Assembly (NCBI RefSeq): GCF_003253995.1
Contig: NZ_QKZL01000013.1
Coordinates: 1 to 34,658 of the forward strand
Length of the DNA: 34,658 nt
Source: Palleronia aestuarii
Lineage (GTDB): Bacteria > Pseudomonadota > Alphaproteobacteria > Rhodobacterales > Rhodobacteraceae
Direction of reading: 5' to 3'
Shown here: one piece after another, positions 31,976-34,658 of the stretch
How the letters are laid out: every line of letters begins with the position of its first letter
Position numbering within the stretch: the first letter of the stretch is position 1
Made by a program: the position numbers and the translations under genes
The notes under the pieces: generated by a model
Seen by the model: only the letters and a program-made list of their open reading frames with translations
What the model was told of the DNA's origin: nothing
The model's database searches: none

Positions 31976-33499
31976 ATGTTGCAGCGAAGGACGATCGACC
32001 CCGCGACGGCCGGGGCAATTGGCGTGGCGGTGCTGGGCGCGCTTCTCTACGGCCTCCTCGCGTCTCCGATCGGGCCCCTCGCGCCCAACGAGGCGTTCGG
32101 CAACGATATCTACGACTACTATTTCCTCTCGATCCTCGACGGACGGCTCGATGTGCCCGCCCGGATCCTGCGTCTCGAAGGCCATTACACCCCGGACGGC
32201 ACCGGCTATCTCTATCACGGCCTCGCGCCGCTACTGACGCGTTTTGCCGTCGGCTGGGCCTGGCCGCTGCCGGAAGTCTCGATGGCCTATGCCTCGGTCT
32301 GGTTCTGGGCGGTGTCGGGAACCGCCTTCTACCATCTTGCCTTCGCGACCGTGGCCGGGCGGTTCGGACCACCCGCGGGGCTCCGGCGCGTCGTCTGGTC
32401 GGTCGTGCTGGCGTTCGGCATCTGGTTCGCGAGCCCGGGTCTCCTCTTCGCCGTCCGGCCGTCCCTCTTCCACGAGCCGAACGCCGTCGCCTACGCGATG
32501 GGTGGGGGGTTCGTCTTCCTCTGGACCCGAAACGCCGTTCTCGGACGTCCCTGGGGCTGGACGCTCCCCGGCCTCGCGATCTGTGCGGCGATCGCACTCC
32601 ATGCGCGCCCCAACGTCGCCGTGGGCCTCTATGCCGGCGTGGTCATCGCCCTCGGCCTCGCGCTCCTGCGCGACCGGCAGCAGGCGATCCGCCCTGCCCT
32701 CCTCGCCATCGCGATCCTCGGAGTGTCCGGACTGGGCTTTCTGGGGCTCAATGCGGTGCGGTTCGGGTCCGCCGTGGAGGTGCATGGCTCGTACGATGCG
32801 GAAAGCCTGAGTTACGGACCGGTTTTCTGGGGTCACGAGATGTCGGATTCTCCCCGCGCCTCCGCCTTCGAGGACTATGGTCGTTTCAATCTCGGACGCA
32901 TCCTGCCGAACGCGATGCTCTACGGCCTGGATCTGCCGGAGAAATCGGTCGCCGCACCGCCGTCGGAAGCGATCCTGTCGGCCTATCGTGCCGCGACCGA
33001 GGGGCTTGGGTTCATCCGGATCGAACCGCCCCGGATCGGGGCTGTCTGGTTATGGGCGCCCTGGATCGTCGTGGGGATGGCCGCCTTCGCCGCGCGCGGT
33101 GCGCCGCGACGGTTGCTGGGGCTCGTCGCCGCCACGGGCATCGCGGCCGTGCTTACCCTCGCCTACGGTACCGTGACCCTCCGCTACCGCTTCGACACGT
33201 GGCCTCTCTTCGCCGCCGTGGCCGTGGTCGGTCTCTACCGTATCGCTCCGGCCTTGGGACAGGGGACGGGCCGGCCGATCCTGTCGGGGCTCCTGGTGGC
33301 CGCGACGCTCTTCGGCGTCGGCATGACGGCTCTCACCGCCATGGGGTACCGCGACGAGTTCAGCGTGAACGCCCCGACGAACTTCTTCGTCCGCTGGACG
33401 CGGGAAGAGTGCATCGCGAAAGCCAAGTTTCACGATTTCTCCCAGGAGCGTCTTGACCAGATCTGCGCGCTGCCCGGCGAGACGGATCCCGCCTCATGA
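31976..33499 (+). CDS. Large polytopic membrane protein, possible GT-C-fold glycosyltransferase
   Basis: A 507-residue protein with roughly 10-12 hydrophobic helices and a soluble C-terminal tail (about 465-507). After the first helix there is a loop NEAFGNDIYDYYFLSILDGRLDV (38-60) with several acidic residues (Glu39, Asp44, Asp47, Asp55), then GHYTPDGTGYLYHGLAPLL. An acidic motif in the first periplasmic loop is where GT-C enzymes (PMT, ArnT, Gtr type) keep their catalytic Asp/Glu. I do not recognise a named family, so the role is inferred from topology and from the GT2 gene directly upstream (4-bp gap). ATG 31976 is preceded only by a weak site, consistent with translational coupling. Confidence 0.6.
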   Translation: MLQRRTIDPATAGAIGVAVLGALLYGLLASPIGPLAPNEAFGNDIYDYYFLSILDGRLDVPARILRLEGHYTPDGTGYLYHGLAPLLTRFAVGWAWPLPEVSMAYASVWFWAVSGTAFYHLAFATVAGRFGPPAGLRRVVWSVVLAFGIWFASPGLLFAVRPSLFHEPNAVAYAMGGGFVFLWTRNAVLGRPWGWTLPGLAICAAIALHARPNVAVGLYAGVVIALGLALLRDRQQAIRPALLAIAILGVSGLGFLGLNAVRFGSAVEVHGSYDAESLSYGPVFWGHEMSDSPRASAFEDYGRFNLGRILPNAMLYGLDLPEKSVAAPPSEAILSAYRAATEGLGFIRIEPPRIGAVWLWAPWIVVGMAAFAARGAPRRLLGLVAATGIAAVLTLAYGTVTLRYRFDTWPLFAAVAVVGLYRIAPALGQGTGRPILSGLLVAATLFGVGMTALTAMGYRDEFSVNAPTNFFVRWTREECIAKAKFHDFSQERLDQICALPGETDPAS

Positions 33500-33560
33500 G
33501 CCTGCCGCCACGCGATCGGACCCCGCGCCGGACCGGCGCGCCCAAGCCGGTGCATACCCG

Positions 33561-34505
33561 ATGAGCGACCCGGCGCCCGCCTCCCGCAAGACACGCGCGG
33601 CCTTCCTCGCGAAGCTCGCCGGACGAGGCCTGATGCTTCTCGCCATCGTCTTCCTGATCCGTCAGGGCGCGCGTCACTGGGCAGATCTCTCCACCTGGCG
33701 CCCCGAGGCCTGGCAGATCGGCGTGATCCTCGCGATCGCGATCTGCTACGGCGCGTCGATCTTCGTCGTGGCCGAGGTCTGGCACCGCATCGTCAACATC
33801 TTCGCTCCCGAAGCGCGCAAGAGGACCTACCCGTCCTACACGATGACGCAGATCGCCAAGTACATCCCCGGCAACGTCGCGCATCTTCTAGGCCGTGCGA
33901 TCTATCTCAAGGGCGGCGCGCTGAGCAACCGGCAACTCGGCATCGCCACACTCCTCGAGATCGCCGTCATGCCCGCGGCGGCCGGCTCCTTCGTTCTGCT
34001 CGCCGCACTCGCGATCCCCGTGGCCACGCTGCTTCCGCAGGCTGCGTTCCTGCAGCCGTTCGTCCTGCCGGCGACGATCGGCCTGGGGCTCGTCCTGCTG
34101 GGCGCGCTGGCGATACCTCGCAGCGTCCGCCTGCAGGTTCCTGCGCGGACGCTCGCCGGAACGACGCTCCTCGCACTCATCTTCATGTGTCTTCTCGGCC
34201 TGGCCTTCGCGACTCTCTTGAACACGATTTCGCCCGCGCCGCCGCTTCTCGCCGCCCTCGTGGCCGTCCTGGGCTGGATCGTGGGCTATTTCACGCCGGG
34301 CGCCCCCGGCGGGCTCGGAACGCGCGAGGCGCTGATGCTCCTCCTTCTCGACGGCACCGTTCCGCAGAGCGAAGCGCTCATCGCGATCTCCCTCTTCCGC
34401 CTCGTCACGGTTCTGGGCGACACGGTCTGCTTCGGCGCGGGCTGGGTCCTCTACCGCACGATCTTCCGCCCCGAAGAACCGGAGGGCGTCGCCTCCGCGC
34501 CCTGA
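33561..34505 (+). CDS. UPF0104/lysylphosphatidylglycerol-synthase-TM family membrane protein
   Basis: A 314-residue protein with about eight hydrophobic helices. YTMTQIAKYIPGNVAHLLGRA (about 95-115) and, near residue 245, GYFTPGAPGGLGTREAL are the two signatures of the UPF0104/AglD/MprF-type transmembrane family, whose members flip or modify lipids. There is no soluble catalytic domain, so it is not a full lysyl-PG synthase. It follows the GT2 and the GT-C-like gene by 61 bp and probably belongs to the same unit, perhaps as the component that moves a lipid-linked sugar. The ATG at 33561 is chosen because the upstream in-frame part overlaps the preceding gene and is Arg/Pro-rich shadow sequence. 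Confidence 0.78.
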   Translation: MSDPAPASRKTRAAFLAKLAGRGLMLLAIVFLIRQGARHWADLSTWRPEAWQIGVILAIAICYGASIFVVAEVWHRIVNIFAPEARKRTYPSYTMTQIAKYIPGNVAHLLGRAIYLKGGALSNRQLGIATLLEIAVMPAAAGSFVLLAALAIPVATLLPQAAFLQPFVLPATIGLGLVLLGALAIPRSVRLQVPARTLAGTTLLALIFMCLLGLAFATLLNTISPAPPLLAALVAVLGWIVGYFTPGAPGGLGTREALMLLLLDGTVPQSEALIAISLFRLVTVLGDTVCFGAGWVLYRTIFRPEEPEGVASAP

Positions 34506-34511
34506 ACCCCC

Positions 34512-34658
34512 TCAGGAGACGGATCGGAGGGCTCGACCTTCGGGATCGCGCTCGAGTTTGGAGGCGAGGTCGCGGGTCCAGGCCGAGAGGGCGGGGACGC
34601 GGGTGCGGTCGATGCGGTGGGCGTAGCGGCGCGCCACCTCCACCACCTCCTCCAGAAG
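34512..34658 (-). CDS. C-terminal end of an unidentified minus-strand gene (runs off right edge)
   Basis: From the window edge the minus strand is open for 48 codons to TGA at 34514-34512: LLEEVVEVARRYAHRIDRTR, then VPALSAWTRDLASKLERDPE, ending GRALRSVS. The segment is helical and charged with normal high-GC codon use, so it is probably a real C-terminus. It converges on the preceding membrane-protein gene with only 6 bp between the two stops. I cannot assign a family from so short a piece. Confidence 0.5.
   Translation of the reverse strand, partial: LLEEVVEVARRYAHRIDRTRVPALSAWTRDLASKLERDPEGRALRSVS

Overview
The window looks like a piece of chromosome from a high-GC alphaproteobacterium, most likely Rhodobacterales (Rhodobacter/Roseobacter type). 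The grounds are a RegB/RegA redox two-component pair, a cytochrome bo-type quinol oxidase operon with SURF1, a minCDE operon, a tripartite tricarboxylate (TTT) transporter, a ribbon-helix-helix regulator paired with a PHB-depolymerase-type esterase, and strong GC third-position bias that produces long antisense open frames. This placement comes from gene content only.

Layout. 1-2.3 kb is mobile-element debris: the N-terminus of an IS110-family transposase at the left edge, a frameshifted RTX (calcium-binding nonapeptide repeat) gene remnant, an internally deleted IS6-family element fused to that remnant, and about 0.5 kb without a recognisable gene. An ethanolamine-type APC permease (2.3-3.7 kb) converges on minC-minD-minE (3.97-5.85 kb, minus strand). 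From 6.1 to 16.5 kb lies a sugar-acid catabolic locus built from two divergent transcription units. The minus-strand unit encodes an IlvD/Edd-family aldonate dehydratase, a DHDPS-family 2-keto-3-deoxy-acid dehydratase, a 2,5-dioxovalerate (alpha-ketoglutarate semialdehyde) dehydrogenase, an exported SMP-30-type lactonase and an RraA-family protein. The plus-strand unit encodes the TTT transporter tctC-tctB-tctA and a LacI-type regulator. The divergent promoters carry two nearly identical palindromes at the same position relative to -35/-10, so the locus looks like one regulon. The implied route is lactone -> aldonate in the periplasm, uptake by TTT, two dehydrations and oxidation to alpha-ketoglutarate (Weimberg-type, best matched to L-arabinonate).

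16.5-19.1 kb is an arsenic operon (arsR-acr3-arsC-arsH). 19.3-20.8 kb holds a ribbon-helix-helix regulator with its likely operator and a PHB-depolymerase-family esterase. An AI-2E/PerM family membrane protein (21.1-22.2 kb) converges on a seven-gene chain on the minus strand, cyoA-cyoB-cyoC-cyoD-surf1-regB-regA. Six of its junctions overlap or nearly touch, so a terminal oxidase, its assembly factor and the global redox regulators appear to share one transcript. A perfect 19-bp palindrome separates cyoA from a divergent MFS (MHS-type) transporter.

After a 0.4-kb gap of lower GC come three plus-strand genes (30.9-34.5 kb): a GtrB/DPM1-like membrane-anchored GT2 glycosyltransferase, a large polytopic protein with GT-C-like features, and a UPF0104/LPG-synthase-TM family membrane protein. 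Together they look like a polyprenyl-phosphate-sugar envelope glycosylation cassette that I cannot assign to a described pathway, and they are my best candidate for something new. The right edge holds the C-terminus of one more minus-strand gene. I saw no rRNA, tRNA or CRISPR array.
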